Assembly (NCBI RefSeq): GCF_002161085.1
Contig: NZ_NFLU01000002.1
Coordinates: 1 to 64,000, forward strand
Length of the DNA: 64,000 bases
Source: Flavonifractor sp. An112
Lineage (GTDB): Bacteria > Bacillota > Clostridia > Oscillospirales > Oscillospiraceae
Reading direction: 5' to 3'
The first letter of the stretch is position 1; every line of letters begins with the position of its first letter. Position numbers and translations under genes: made by a program. The notes under the pieces are model-generated. The model saw only the letters and a list, made by a program, of their open reading frames with translations, ran no database searches and was not told the origin of the DNA. Of the stretch, positions 33,213-41,344 are shown in pieces.

Positions 33213-33974
33213 CTATTCTCTTCTCCGTCTGGACGGTGGCCTGGTTCCTTTTCTCTCCTTTCTTGGTTTCGGTTTAATGTATTTAATGGTAGTAAATTCG
33301 CCATACTGGTTGCGGACGGGCGGCGGCGCACTGAGGATAATGGCACCCGGTGGTGCTGCCAGGGTCAGATTATCCTTGACCATCTCGCTCTCCGCCACTG
33401 GCTTTTTCAGCCCCACCGAAGAGACCCAGCACTTTTTTCCTGGTTCCGGTCGCCCCACCTCCCGAGCCTCTTTAGTCAGATACTTGGCCAGAGCCTCATA
33501 CCCCTGCCAATCGTCCAACTGTTCCAACTTCACATTGCCATACGGCCAGAGAGAGCGTAACACCTCCAGATCCGCTCCGGTTCCGTTGATGACAAGATGG
33601 TGATGCAATCGGCCACCCTCGGCACTGAGTTGCTCAGTAACGTACACATAACGCAGCTCCTGGTCCCTGGCTTTTCGGTGGGCCCGCAACCAGGACAAAA
33701 ACTTGCGGATCAGTTTAACTGCCTCCGTCTTGAAGGGCGGCAGATGTGCGTCGTCGTAAGTAAGCTCGACAACCAGATCCCGGCGGCCAAAATTGGCGGC
33801 CAGCAGCAGCTCCAACTTCTGCCAGGCCCGGCGGTTGTTTAACGCCATCTGAGCGGCACTGGAGATCTCCCGTAGAGCACTCCTCTCTTCCGGCGTACTA
33901 CGTGGCGTTGGCATAGAGTATAGCACCGCAATCACCAGCCGCCCGGCGGTGATGGTCTTAATCCGCTTGGCCAT
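33213..33974 (-). CDS. HUH/rolling-circle Rep-like protein
   Basis: 253 residues from ATG 33974 (GGAGG six bases upstream). The centre has LRYVYVTEQLSAEGG followed by RLHHHLVINGTG, a His-rich metal motif of the HUH endonuclease type. After it WPYGNVKLEQL and then YEALAKYLTKEAREVG supply a candidate catalytic tyrosine. This pattern is known from rolling-circle replication-associated proteins in Firmicute prophages. The C-terminus is basic and Pro-rich. Whether it initiates phage replication or has another nicking role cannot be seen. Confidence 0.72.
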   Translation of the reverse strand: MAKRIKTITAGRLVIAVLYSMPTPRSTPEERSALREISSAAQMALNNRRAWQKLELLLAANFGRRDLVVELTYDDAHLPPFKTEAVKLIRKFLSWLRAHRKARDQELRYVYVTEQLSAEGGRLHHHLVINGTGADLEVLRSLWPYGNVKLEQLDDWQGYEALAKYLTKEAREVGRPEPGKKCWVSSVGLKKPVAESEMVKDNLTLAAPPGAIILSAPPPVRNQYGEFTTIKYIKPKPRKERKGTRPPSRRRRE

Positions 33975-34221
33975 TCTGCGCCTCCATGTCCACCAGCGTC
34001 CTGGCCCCGTCATAGAGCTGGCTCATGCCGTGGATCGTCAGCACATCGATCCCGGTATGGAGCTCAATAGAGTTGATCCTGGCCCGCGCCGTCCCATCTT
34101 TGATCCCCAGCGCTTTCGCTGCGCCAGAGATGCAGAGGTCAGCATCATGGAGCGCCACGATCAGCCGGACCTGATCCATGGTCAGAATCCTGTCATTTTG
34201 CACACTGGATCGTCCCATCAC
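33958..34221 (-). CDS. Helix-turn-helix protein
   Basis: 87 residues. MDQVRLIVALHDADLCISGA and AKALGIKDGTARARINSIEL form a LysR/PucR-like HTH; the tail is short. It overlaps the start of the Rep-like gene by 17 bp and is coupled to it, so it is probably its regulator or accessory DNA-binding partner. Confidence 0.7.
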   Translation of the reverse strand: MMGRSSVQNDRILTMDQVRLIVALHDADLCISGAAKALGIKDGTARARINSIELHTGIDVLTIHGMSQLYDGARTLVDMEAQNGQAD

Positions 34222-34421
34222 TCACACCTCCCAAAGCGGCTGAGGCAGTGGGCCTGCCACAGGGATTCCGGCTGACGGAGGGAGATCATCTTCTCCCGCA
34301 CCAGCTTGTCCATCACCCGGCCGATGCTGGGCTGCCCGTCCATCTGGGCCAGCTTCTCCAGGTTGGCGGCAGTCTGGGCCGTGACCAACACAGAGATTCG
34401 TCGCAAATTTTTGTTTTTCAT
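34218..34421 (-). CDS. Small ribbon-helix-helix-like protein
   Basis: 67 residues from ATG 34421 (GGAGGG six bases before). RRISVLVTAQTAANLEKLAQ reads as a beta strand followed by a helix, then a second helix IGRVMDKLVREKM, as in MetJ/Arc-type repressors. It starts the leftward Rep gene group and is divergent from the plus-strand genes at 34486, so it may be an autoregulator there. Confidence 0.6.
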   Translation of the reverse strand: MKNKNLRRISVLVTAQTAANLEKLAQMDGQPSIGRVMDKLVREKMISLRQPESLWQAHCLSRFGRCE

Positions 34422-34485
34422 CCAATCCCTCCGTTTGAAATGAAGTGCGCTGTCCGTGGGCAAGCTATCACCGGAGGTGAATCGC

Positions 34486-34659
34486 ATGGAGCCCACGTAC
34501 AGCGATCGGTATGCCAATCTGATGGAAGACCCGGCCATGGAGGCCTATTTTGTCCAGCTGCCCGGCTATATTCAGGCCAAGATCCGCTCCCGCAAGCAGC
34601 AGCCCGCCACCCTGGAAGACCTGAAACGCATGGCCGAAGAGGTCAAGCAGCTCTTTTAA
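34486..34659 (+). CDS. Small phage protein on the plus strand
   Basis: 57 residues, ATG 34486 eight bases after GGAGG. Helical, starting MEPTYSDRYANLMEDPAMEA. No family is recognised with certainty. It is one of few plus-strand genes in the prophage, divergent from the RHH gene, and followed by a second small gene at 34678. Confidence 0.65.
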   Translation: MEPTYSDRYANLMEDPAMEAYFVQLPGYIQAKIRSRKQQPATLEDLKRMAEEVKQLF

Positions 34660-34677
34660 CACAAAAATTGAGGTGAT

Positions 34678-34872
34678 ATGATGGCCAAGCAAGGCATGGC
34701 ACGTCCTGATGTGACCCACACCCAGCCCCGCAACACGGAGCCTCCCGTACCCGAGATCCAAGGCAAAGCCAAGCACGGGAAGGAACATGCAAAACCCATC
34801 ATTCCCGGCACCTCCGGCCCCAACCTGAAGGTGTACCACCAGAAACCCTCCGCAAACCAGGAAGATCTGTAA
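34678..34872 (+). CDS. Small basic, Pro-rich phage protein
   Basis: 64 residues, with GAGGTGAT before tandem ATG codons at 34678 and 34681. Rich in Pro, Lys and His, without hydrophobic core, so probably disordered. It follows the 34486 gene by 18 bp and ends at a strong hairpin, so both form a two-gene plus-strand transcript. Function unknown. Confidence 0.6.
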   Translation: MMAKQGMARPDVTHTQPRNTEPPVPEIQGKAKHGKEHAKPIIPGTSGPNLKVYHQKPSANQEDL

Positions 34873-34883
34873 TCCTGTGCGTC

Positions 34884-34913
34884 AAAGTACCGCCCCGTTG
34901 TGGGCGGTACTTT
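34884..34913 (+). terminator. Hairpin ending the plus-strand pair
   Basis: A 12-bp perfect stem (34884-34895 with 34902-34913). The following sequence GCTGTTC is only moderately T-rich. Confidence 0.55.
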
Positions 34914-34919
34914 GCTGTT

Positions 34920-35054
34920 CCGGCTCTCTGCCGGGCGCCCCGCTTCTCCTACCAATACCCCGCGCAGGAACGCAGGCCTTCAGATCAGCAGGGCCCCGGC
35001 CAGAGAGAAAAGAGAGGTCCGGGTGAGGAGCGCTCCCACCCGGCAGAGAGCCGG
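34920..35054. repeat. 16-bp perfect inverted repeat spanning 135 bp (structured non-coding region)
   Basis: CCGGCTCTCTGCCGGG at 34920-34935 is exactly complementary to 35039-35054, enclosing 103 GC-rich, purine-biased bases with no ORF. A perfect 10-bp hairpin follows at 35067-35090. The stretch 34873-35079 contains no gene. It could be a structured RNA, a replication-related element or a barrier between convergent transcripts. Confidence 0.6.
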
Positions 35055-35066
35055 AGCATCACAGAC

Positions 35067-35090
35067 CATTTTCGTGGGGTCACGAAAATG
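35067..35090. terminator. Hairpin overlapping the stop codon of the 35080 gene
   Basis: CATTTTCGTG at 35067-35076 pairs perfectly with 35081-35090, loop GGGT. It contains the TGA of the leftward gene. No clear T-run follows, so terminator function is uncertain. Confidence 0.4.
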
Positions 35091-35490
35091 ATGTCATCTG
35101 CTGAGTTTCCCGCATCTCCTTCAGCATACCCAGCTGGTCCTCCAGGTAATGGACCTCCATACCGGTTACCTTGGACGCCTTCTGACGGAGTTTCTCAAAA
35201 GCATACTCCTCATCCACCTCGGTCCGCATCCGTTCCAGTTCGTCGGTGTTCTCCTGAAGGGCTGCAAAAAACTTCTGCATTCCCTTCGGTCCGTATCCAT
35301 AGGCATCTGAGATGGAGCACACCATCAGCCACATGGCTCGCTGGGTGTGGGCATCGGCCTCTGCCTGCACAGTGGCGTCCCGGGCGGCCTTTTCAAGCCC
35401 GGCCCGGATGGCCGCCTGCCGGGCCAGCACCTGAGCGTAGTTCACGCCATGGGGCTTGCCTCCCCTGCCCAGTTTTCTGTTTTTACCCAT
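35080..35490 (-). CDS. Phage protein of unknown function
   Basis: 136 residues; GGAGG precedes ATG 35490. Basic N-terminus (KNRKLGRGGKPHG), long helices, and a central MWLMVCSISDAYGYGPKGMQ. The C-terminus is a charged coiled coil ending in the 35067 hairpin. Homologues of this shape occur near PcfJ-like genes in clostridial prophages, but I cannot assign a role. Confidence 0.65.
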   Translation of the reverse strand: MGKNRKLGRGGKPHGVNYAQVLARQAAIRAGLEKAARDATVQAEADAHTQRAMWLMVCSISDAYGYGPKGMQKFFAALQENTDELERMRTEVDEEYAFEKLRQKASKVTGMEVHYLEDQLGMLKEMRETQQMTSFS

Positions 35491-35845
35491 GGGTAGTTTC
35501 CTCCATCATTTGATCATATTTGCCCAGGCACTTATCGGCAGCCTTCCAATACCGCCTTTGCTCCTCTGACGCCTGCAGCATAATACTCTCCAGATTTGCC
35601 CCCTTTTTGCAAACATCTCTCGGGATTGAGGAGATAGGAAGTCCCTTATATGGAGACAAAATCGAAGAATACTCCGCAAATGCCTTGGAATATCGCTCCC
35701 CTGCTGAATGTGCCTTGTCATTAAATTGCTGATAGCGGCGGAACATAACATCAGGTCCAAAGTGCCTTAGTTCATATTTCAGCTCAAAGGCGTACTTTTT
35801 AATCCACCAGATAAGCTCCTCCTTGGTGGCATCTTCCAACTTCAT
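35483..35845 (-). CDS. Phage protein of unknown function
   Basis: 120 residues from ATG 35845 (GGTTGGAG upstream). Helical, LEDATKEELIWWIKKYAFEL at the start. It overlaps the PcfJ-like gene by 4 bp and the next gene by 8 bp, so is translated with them. Codon use is AT-richer than its neighbours in the second half, a hint of separate origin. Confidence 0.6.
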   Translation of the reverse strand: MKLEDATKEELIWWIKKYAFELKYELRHFGPDVMFRRYQQFNDKAHSAGERYSKAFAEYSSILSPYKGLPISSIPRDVCKKGANLESIMLQASEEQRRYWKAADKCLGKYDQMMEETTHG

Positions 35846-37551
35846 GCGGCTCCAACCCCCTGCTTTTTTCTCACTGCCCTCTGGGGTAGCTTTGGCGTGC
35901 CGTCCTCGTTCCGTTTGCTCCCCGCCCGCAGCCACCGCAGCCAGGTGTCCAGGAACTCCTTGTGGACCTCCCGGGGCTTGGGGCTCCCAGGCATGGTGTC
36001 ATTGTGGTAGCCGTGAATCTGCTTGATCTGATTCCCGTTCATCTCAATGGTAACGTAGGGAACCCCAGCTGCTTCGGAGCGCCGCAGGAACAGAATGGTG
36101 AGCACCCCTCTGATATGCCGCTCGGCATGTCCGCCCACGCAGTGATCCAGCGCCTTACCCTCCCGCTTGATGGCCTGGGCCGTCAACGGGAAGATAATCC
36201 GCAGGCCGTCCAGTTCGAACTCATACTTCTCTTTCCGGCTCTTTCCGTCTGCTGCCACCCTCTTACCTTGGGGCTCCGTGTATCGGGCCGCCAGCTCCGC
36301 AGTAAGTTTATCGTGAGCAGTGTACAACTGCTCTGGCCACAGCACCTTGCTGTGCTCCATGCAGTAGCCCAACTGATAGGCCGCGTCGATATAGTCCCGG
36401 TACACCTCAAATAGGGTGGCATAATATTCCTCGTTCTGGATAAACACACCATCTATGTACCGCAGGAATCGGTCTGGGTCCAGATGGTAGCGGTTCAGGA
36501 ATCGGAGCACCTCCATGGGCGTCTGATGGGCACCCCACAGGTTATAAAAATCGTAGCAGAAGGCCATATCCCAGCGTTTGCCCCAGTGGCGATGCACATA
36601 GTTCCGCACCGCCAGCACATCCAGAGGCGGCTGGACGCCCATAAACCAGGACAGCTCCCGCTTATTTAGTCCGAAGCTCTTCCTTGGGTCTGGCTCCTCC
36701 CAGCACATGGCCGCCGCGTTTTTCTTCCGGTCAAAGATCAGGTCGGCTATGGGCCGGTACATCCCGCTCTTGACCAGCATCTCCACCTGCCTGGGGTAGA
36801 TGGCATAGGCGGTCAGGTAGGAAATGAAATCAGAAAAGCGGAACGCATATCCCCTGGCCCCGCCCGGACGGTACTGCCAGTGGTGGAAGAAACCGCAGTA
36901 CCGGAAGAACGGGTGGACTTCTAGGGCATCACGGTTTGCGATGGAGTAAGACTCGTGCTGGTAGTAGGAGATACACCCCAGCTTGAATGGCTCCTGCACC
37001 AACTTCCGCCGCCCCAGCTTATCCCGCTCGTAGGTGATGTAAGGATTTTGGTAATCCCACTGGTGATCCACCTGCATCACCTCGCCCCGGGTGAACCGGT
37101 AGCCGCTGGAGCACCAGGCGGTTGGCCGGGCGGTAAGGGATGCGTCATCCTCGTAGTCCTTCCGCAGCGCCAGGGCATCGGCATAGAGGGCATCTCCTCT
37201 GGTGTGGAGGAGTACAGTCAGCTCCCGCTGGGCCAATGACTTGCGCTTGCCTGCCTTGCTCAGGTTGATGACCGTCACCTTGCGGCCGCACCAGGGGCAG
37301 GTCCATACCTCTTTGTGCCTGAGATGGTCCAGCAGATCCCGGTGCTCCGGAGTCTCGGTGCGGGGCAGGACTGGCCGGGTCTCCCGGTGCCCGCAGCAGG
37401 AGGCGCGCAGGTCGATAGTCATCAGGCCCAATGTGTTCACCCGCCGGAAAAACAGGTAGTGCTGGAACATATCGTTCATCCGCACCAGGTCCTCCTCAGT
37501 CACGGTGGGCCAGCTGTTGAGGATCTCCCGCTCTTGTTCGGTGTATTTCAT
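35842..37551 (-). CDS. PcfJ-like protein
   Basis: 569 residues from ATG 37551. N-terminal zinc site: CCGHRETRP and TCPWCGRKVTVIN. C-terminal PcfJ-family domain: GLRIIFPLTAQAIKREGKAL, DHCVGGHAERHIRG, PYVTIEMNGNQIKQIHGYHN. PcfJ proteins occur on conjugative plasmids and phages; their biochemical role is unknown, though the conserved Cys/His region suggests an enzyme. It is preceded by a PcfK-like gene, as on enterococcal plasmids. Confidence 0.85.
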   Translation of the reverse strand: MKYTEQEREILNSWPTVTEEDLVRMNDMFQHYLFFRRVNTLGLMTIDLRASCCGHRETRPVLPRTETPEHRDLLDHLRHKEVWTCPWCGRKVTVINLSKAGKRKSLAQRELTVLLHTRGDALYADALALRKDYEDDASLTARPTAWCSSGYRFTRGEVMQVDHQWDYQNPYITYERDKLGRRKLVQEPFKLGCISYYQHESYSIANRDALEVHPFFRYCGFFHHWQYRPGGARGYAFRFSDFISYLTAYAIYPRQVEMLVKSGMYRPIADLIFDRKKNAAAMCWEEPDPRKSFGLNKRELSWFMGVQPPLDVLAVRNYVHRHWGKRWDMAFCYDFYNLWGAHQTPMEVLRFLNRYHLDPDRFLRYIDGVFIQNEEYYATLFEVYRDYIDAAYQLGYCMEHSKVLWPEQLYTAHDKLTAELAARYTEPQGKRVAADGKSRKEKYEFELDGLRIIFPLTAQAIKREGKALDHCVGGHAERHIRGVLTILFLRRSEAAGVPYVTIEMNGNQIKQIHGYHNDTMPGSPKPREVHKEFLDTWLRWLRAGSKRNEDGTPKLPQRAVRKKQGVGAA

Positions 37552-37564
37552 CCCGTCCGCCCCC

Positions 37565-37918
37565 TCAGAAGAAGTCGGACAGATCCAGCAGGATGCCATT
37601 CCGGTCCGGCTCTGTCTGTGCCGGCTCCAGCTGGATAGTCATGGAGAAGCTGACCTTTGCCCCGTCGAAATAGAAGGACACCGCCCGACGATAGGCCTCA
37701 AGATCGGAAATGGAGCCACCCACCCCTTTGGCTACCGAGGCCATGCAGTCCTTGAAGGTGCCGCCCTGAGCCACCGCCTGGGCAAATTCCTCATTCTGCC
37801 GGCAGAACTCCAGCAGGGCGTCCCGCACGGCGCTTTTCATGGCGGACTCCTTGTGTCCGGTGACGGCCTTGTACTCCTCCCTCAGCCGGTGTTCCGCCTG
37901 CTCATACCAGGCACTCAT
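37565..37918 (-). CDS. PcfK-like / AcrIIA9-family protein (possible Cas9 inhibitor)
   Basis: 117 residues from ATG 37918, eight bases after GGGAGG. Family pattern: ALLEFCRQNEEFAQAVAQGG, TFKDCMASVAKGVGGSISDL, EAYRRAVSFYFDGAKVSF. Members of the PcfK family were shown to include AcrIIA9, a type II-A Cas9 inhibitor. It is acidic overall, as many DNA mimics are. Anti-CRISPR activity of this copy is inferred from family only. Confidence 0.8.
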   Translation of the reverse strand: MSAWYEQAEHRLREEYKAVTGHKESAMKSAVRDALLEFCRQNEEFAQAVAQGGTFKDCMASVAKGVGGSISDLEAYRRAVSFYFDGAKVSFSMTIQLEPAQTEPDRNGILLDLSDFF

Positions 37919-38889
37919 TCCGCGCACCTCCCGATGGCCTCAGCCAGAGCCTTCAGGGCCTTTTCCATGCCCTTGGCGGCGGTCTGATCATCCCGGCCCC
38001 TGGCCTTTAGCAACAGTCCGTGGAGCTTGTTGGCCAGTTCCTGCCCCTGGTTGAAAAGCACCTCGAACTGAGCCAGCTCCTTGTCACCGGCAATAGCGGC
38101 TTTCTTTTCCGACTTGTCCCGCTCCTCCAGAGACCGCTTCAGAACTTCCACAGAGGCTTCGGCCTGCTTCTGTTTCTCCCTGGCCTTGGCCGCCGCCTCC
38201 TTTGCCTTATCCAGTTTCTCCTGCATCTCGGCGATGGCGTCGGCCCGGGCCTTGTCAATGGCGGCCTGGTCCACCACGGTCTCCACCGCAACGTCCACCG
38301 GCTTGGCCTTCAGGTCAGCAAGTTCAGCCTCCAGGCGAGCCACATCCTGCATGGCCTGCTCCCGATCCTCTTTGGCTCCAGCCAAACGGACATTGAGAAA
38401 CTTCATGTCCTCCGCCATCTTATCCCGGGCCTGCTCAGCCGTGCGCTGGTCTGCCGCCGCCCGTTCAGCGGCCGCTCTGGCCTCGTCCCGCTCCTTGATG
38501 GCCTGCTCCAGCTGGCGGGCGCTCATGTCGATGACCTTGTGGTCCTCCATAAACTGCTCCCGCTCTTCCGGCGGCAATGCCAGGAGCGCCAAGGCTTTGG
38601 AGGCTCCCAAATCCGACAACGTTGTCGGATTTGACCACTCCCGGGCCAGTCTCATGAATCGCTGGGCGGATCGTTCTGAGAACTCTACTTGCTCCTCCAG
38701 CCAGGACCGCCACTCCCCGTGGGACAGCATATCTTTTGCCTCGATGAGGCACCGGCCAATGGTGAGGATAGCCTCTCCCCCAGCCCGCTTGGCATCCAGG
38801 ATCTCCCCGGTAATGACCTCGATGGTCCTGTCCTCCGCCGTCGGGGCCATAGTCTGGGCGATGAGCCGCCCCAGATCAGGCTTGCCCAT
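37915..38889 (-). CDS. DUF3102 protein with long coiled coil (ParB-like position)
   Basis: 324 residues. Residues 25-90 carry the DUF3102 signature: GEAILTIGRCLIEAKDMLSH, GEWRSWLEEQVEFSERSAQR, FMRLAREWSN, an HTH-like DNA-binding fold. About 130-270 is a continuous Ala/Glu/Lys coiled coil. It starts 14 bp inside the end of parA, the place a centromere-binding partner would occupy, so it may be the ParB-like partner. That role is inferred. Confidence 0.75.
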   Translation of the reverse strand: MGKPDLGRLIAQTMAPTAEDRTIEVITGEILDAKRAGGEAILTIGRCLIEAKDMLSHGEWRSWLEEQVEFSERSAQRFMRLAREWSNPTTLSDLGASKALALLALPPEEREQFMEDHKVIDMSARQLEQAIKERDEARAAAERAAADQRTAEQARDKMAEDMKFLNVRLAGAKEDREQAMQDVARLEAELADLKAKPVDVAVETVVDQAAIDKARADAIAEMQEKLDKAKEAAAKAREKQKQAEASVEVLKRSLEERDKSEKKAAIAGDKELAQFEVLFNQGQELANKLHGLLLKARGRDDQTAAKGMEKALKALAEAIGRCAE

Positions 38890-39661
38890 ACTGGATCCCC
38901 TCCTTTGCCGCCAGTTCCGCCACCCAGGCCCGGTAATCCCGGGCCGCCGAACAGAAAGGGCTCCAGGCCTGGACCGCCATCCGGGCCCAGCTGGACTCAG
39001 GCACCTTGTCGGTGCGGCGGATCACGGTGTCGTAGACCGGCACCAGCCCCTCCTCCCGGAGGTAGGCCACCGAGTCCTCCACTACCGGGGAGCGGTGCCA
39101 CTGGTTCACCAGAACACCGGACACCCGCAGCGCCGGGTGAAGGGAGCGCAGGCTGGCAATCTGGTCCACCAAGTCCCCCACGCCGGTGGCCGAACAGGCG
39201 TCGGACAGAACAGGAATGATGATGGAGTCGCTGGCCAGAATGGCAGACACACAGGCGGCGGACAGGTTGGGCGGGCAGTCGATGACCATCACGTCATAGG
39301 CCCCGTCCTCCTCCAAAGCCTCCCGCATATCTCGCAGCGCCCTATAGCTCCGGCCCCGATCACCACCGGCGGCCTCCAGATCCATGGCCCAAAGATCCTC
39401 TGCCGCAGGCAGCACATCCAGGCCGGGCACATCTGTCTGCACCACCAACTCGTCGTAGCAGATACTCAGCCCCCGCAGCAGGGCGCCCAGCCCGGCATAC
39501 TCCCCGGGCGGCAGCAGGATCTGGGTGGCGTTTGCCTGCCCATCGGCATCCACCAACAGCACCCGCAGCCGGCAGCTGGTTGCCAGCACATAGGCCAGAT
39601 TGACGGCGGTGGTGGTCTTGCCCACCCCGCCCTTTCGATTGACAATGGCGAAGGTTTTCAT
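38876..39661 (-). CDS. ParA-family partition ATPase
   Basis: 261 residues from ATG 39661 (AGGAG at 39672-39676). Deviant Walker A NRKGGVGKTTTAVNLAYVLA, switch I-type DADGQANATQILL, Walker B VMVIDCPPNLSAA. It should position or stabilise the phage genome, or act with the DUF3102 protein encoded next. The translation start region 39653-39670 is perfectly complementary to the predicted small RNA at 42194-42264. Confidence 0.92.
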   Translation of the reverse strand: MKTFAIVNRKGGVGKTTTAVNLAYVLATSCRLRVLLVDADGQANATQILLPPGEYAGLGALLRGLSICYDELVVQTDVPGLDVLPAAEDLWAMDLEAAGGDRGRSYRALRDMREALEEDGAYDVMVIDCPPNLSAACVSAILASDSIIIPVLSDACSATGVGDLVDQIASLRSLHPALRVSGVLVNQWHRSPVVEDSVAYLREEGLVPVYDTVIRRTDKVPESSWARMAVQAWSPFCSAARDYRAWVAELAAKEGIQYGQA

Positions 39662-39674
39662 GCACGAAACACTC

Positions 39675-39875
39675 CTATCTTTCGTTGATCGGGAAACACT
39701 CCCGGATAATTTCACTTCCTACGGAAGCCTCGGCCATATAGTACCGCCGGGCCGGATGGATATAGACGATCCGGCCGGTTACCGACCGCAGCTTGCGCAT
39801 TTTGTTGGCCCGCTCGCCGCTGAGTTCATGCTCAAAGGCCGACGGGGTCCAGGTGATCTTCTCGCCTATCCTCAT
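39675..39875 (-). CDS. Small phage protein, unknown
   Basis: 66 residues. MRIGEKITWTPSAFEHELSG followed by KMRKLRSVTGRIVYIHPARR and YYMAEA. It looks like a small beta-barrel protein common in Firmicute phages upstream of parA-like genes. Function unknown. It overlaps the previous gene and ends 14 bp before parA. Confidence 0.65.
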   Translation of the reverse strand: MRIGEKITWTPSAFEHELSGERANKMRKLRSVTGRIVYIHPARRYYMAEASVGSEIIRECFPINER

Positions 39876-40020
39876 GCGTTTCCTCCTCCAGAGCCTGGAC
39901 CGCCAGAGTCAGCACCTGGGCCACCTGCAGGTGATCCACTGGGAAGCTGCTGGCCCGTGCCAGGGCCTCCCGGCGCAGGATCTCCAACCGCAGAAGCTGG
40001 GCCGCTCTGGTATTGTCCAT
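39832..40020 (-). CDS. Small helical phage protein
   Basis: 62 residues from ATG 40020, with GGAGA upstream. Helix AAQLLRLEILRREALARA, then a second VAQVLTLAVQALEEE. It is encoded within the 3' end of the helicase frame in another register. Its clean ribosome site supports it. Unknown function. Confidence 0.6.
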   Translation of the reverse strand: MDNTRAAQLLRLEILRREALARASSFPVDHLQVAQVLTLAVQALEEETHEDRREDHLDPVGL

Positions 40021-41344
40021 GCTGGTCTCCTTTCTCACGGAACGGATCGACCTCTGTCTCCGGCAGTTCCAGGAACTGCTGGGGCATACTCAAAGCCCAC
40101 CCATATGCCTTGTTGGGGTTTCCCGTTCCGGACTTATAGAAGCGCTTACTGCTGGCCTCAAAATTCAATCCGATGCTGCGGCCCCGCTCACCAAAAAAGC
40201 GATTCTTCAGGATGGTCAGCACACAATCCTGCTGCCGGTCCGGCCTGGATTCCTTCTCCAGCGCATACACGTTGTCGGCTAGGTTGGTCACATCTCCGAT
40301 GCCGGACACATCGTCCGAGTCGTCGATCCTGTCAGTCTTGCGGGGATGCGCCACCAGATGGACGTGGACGCCATTGTCATGGGCAAAGGCGGCCAGCTCC
40401 GCCACAAACTCCGACTGCGCCCGGTAGAAGTCCCGGTCATTGCCCCGGAACCGTGCGGTCATCAGGTTGTCCACCAGATAGACCTTAGCACCGTAGCGCC
40501 GGTGTGCATACCGGAACACCCGCAGAATGTTGGCCGCATCGTGGTAGGTACTGGTCCCGATGTCGTACAGGAGGAAGCGCCCCCGCCACCAGTCGTCAAT
40601 CAGCCCCTGGACGAAGGGCGTTGGGGATGCGATCTCCCGCCCGCTCATCCGGTCCGTGGTCTTGGATATGTACTGGGGCCCCGCCGCCTGGAGGGAGGCC
40701 CAATACTTGAACTTCCAGGCCGGCAGCTCCCCGGAGTAGGCGCATACCGGCTGACCCTGGTCGATGGCCTCCAGCAGAAATTGGTCCAGCAGCGTGCTCT
40801 TTCCCTCGCCCCGCTTGCCGGTCCACACGGACAGCTCGCCCATGATGGCCCCGCCGGTGGCCCTGTCCAGATTTGGGATGCCGTAGAGCACCTTGTCCAG
40901 CCTTGTCACGTCCGGCTGTTTCACGTCGGCCAGATCCAGCAGGCCATAGGCGGGGACCTCCACGGTGTCCAGCAGCATCTGGTCCACGGCCTTCAGCCCG
41001 TAGGTATCCCGCAGCGCACGCACCGACGGGCAGCGCCGAAAACCCTTGTCCTCCACTGCCAGCAGGATCACGTTGGGCAGCCGGTGGCGCAGTTCCCGCA
41101 CCATGTTCTCCCGCTTCTGGGGATCGGCACACACCACCAGAATGTAGCAGAATTGCAGGAAGAAACCCTCGTACCGGCCGATCTGCTCCCAGCTGCCTAA
41201 TGTGCGCAGGCACCCGGCGTTAATCTGGACAGCCAGCACGTCCTCGGCATCGGCGCAGAACCAGAACCCGGTGGGAAGGCTGGGGTCGAGAAAGGCGGGG
41301 TCGTAGAGTAGCACCTCCCCCACATCGTTCTCCTCACTCCACAT
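39872..41344 (-). CDS. DnaB/Twinkle-like replicative helicase
   Basis: 490 residues. The RecA core has Walker A ELSVWTGKRGEGKSTLLDQF, a sensor/arginine region, Walker B KVYLVDNLMTARFRG, VHVHLVAHPRKTDR (H4-like) and DVSGIGDVTNLADNVYAL, typical of DnaB-like and phage primase-helicases. The N-terminal 130 residues are a TOPRIM-less extension. The last 55 residues are Gly/Pro-rich and overlap the small gene at 39832, so they may be non-essential. Confidence 0.88.
   Translation of the reverse strand: MWSEENDVGEVLLYDPAFLDPSLPTGFWFCADAEDVLAVQINAGCLRTLGSWEQIGRYEGFFLQFCYILVVCADPQKRENMVRELRHRLPNVILLAVEDKGFRRCPSVRALRDTYGLKAVDQMLLDTVEVPAYGLLDLADVKQPDVTRLDKVLYGIPNLDRATGGAIMGELSVWTGKRGEGKSTLLDQFLLEAIDQGQPVCAYSGELPAWKFKYWASLQAAGPQYISKTTDRMSGREIASPTPFVQGLIDDWWRGRFLLYDIGTSTYHDAANILRVFRYAHRRYGAKVYLVDNLMTARFRGNDRDFYRAQSEFVAELAAFAHDNGVHVHLVAHPRKTDRIDDSDDVSGIGDVTNLADNVYALEKESRPDRQQDCVLTILKNRFFGERGRSIGLNFEASSKRFYKSGTGNPNKAYGWALSMPQQFLELPETEVDPFREKGDQHGQYQSGPASAVGDPAPGGPGTGQQLPSGSPAGGPGADSGGPGSGGGNA

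Noticed and set aside
33146-33346. 66-codon minus-strand frame
   Set aside because: Overlaps the 3' end of the Rep-like gene out of frame and has no ribosome site.
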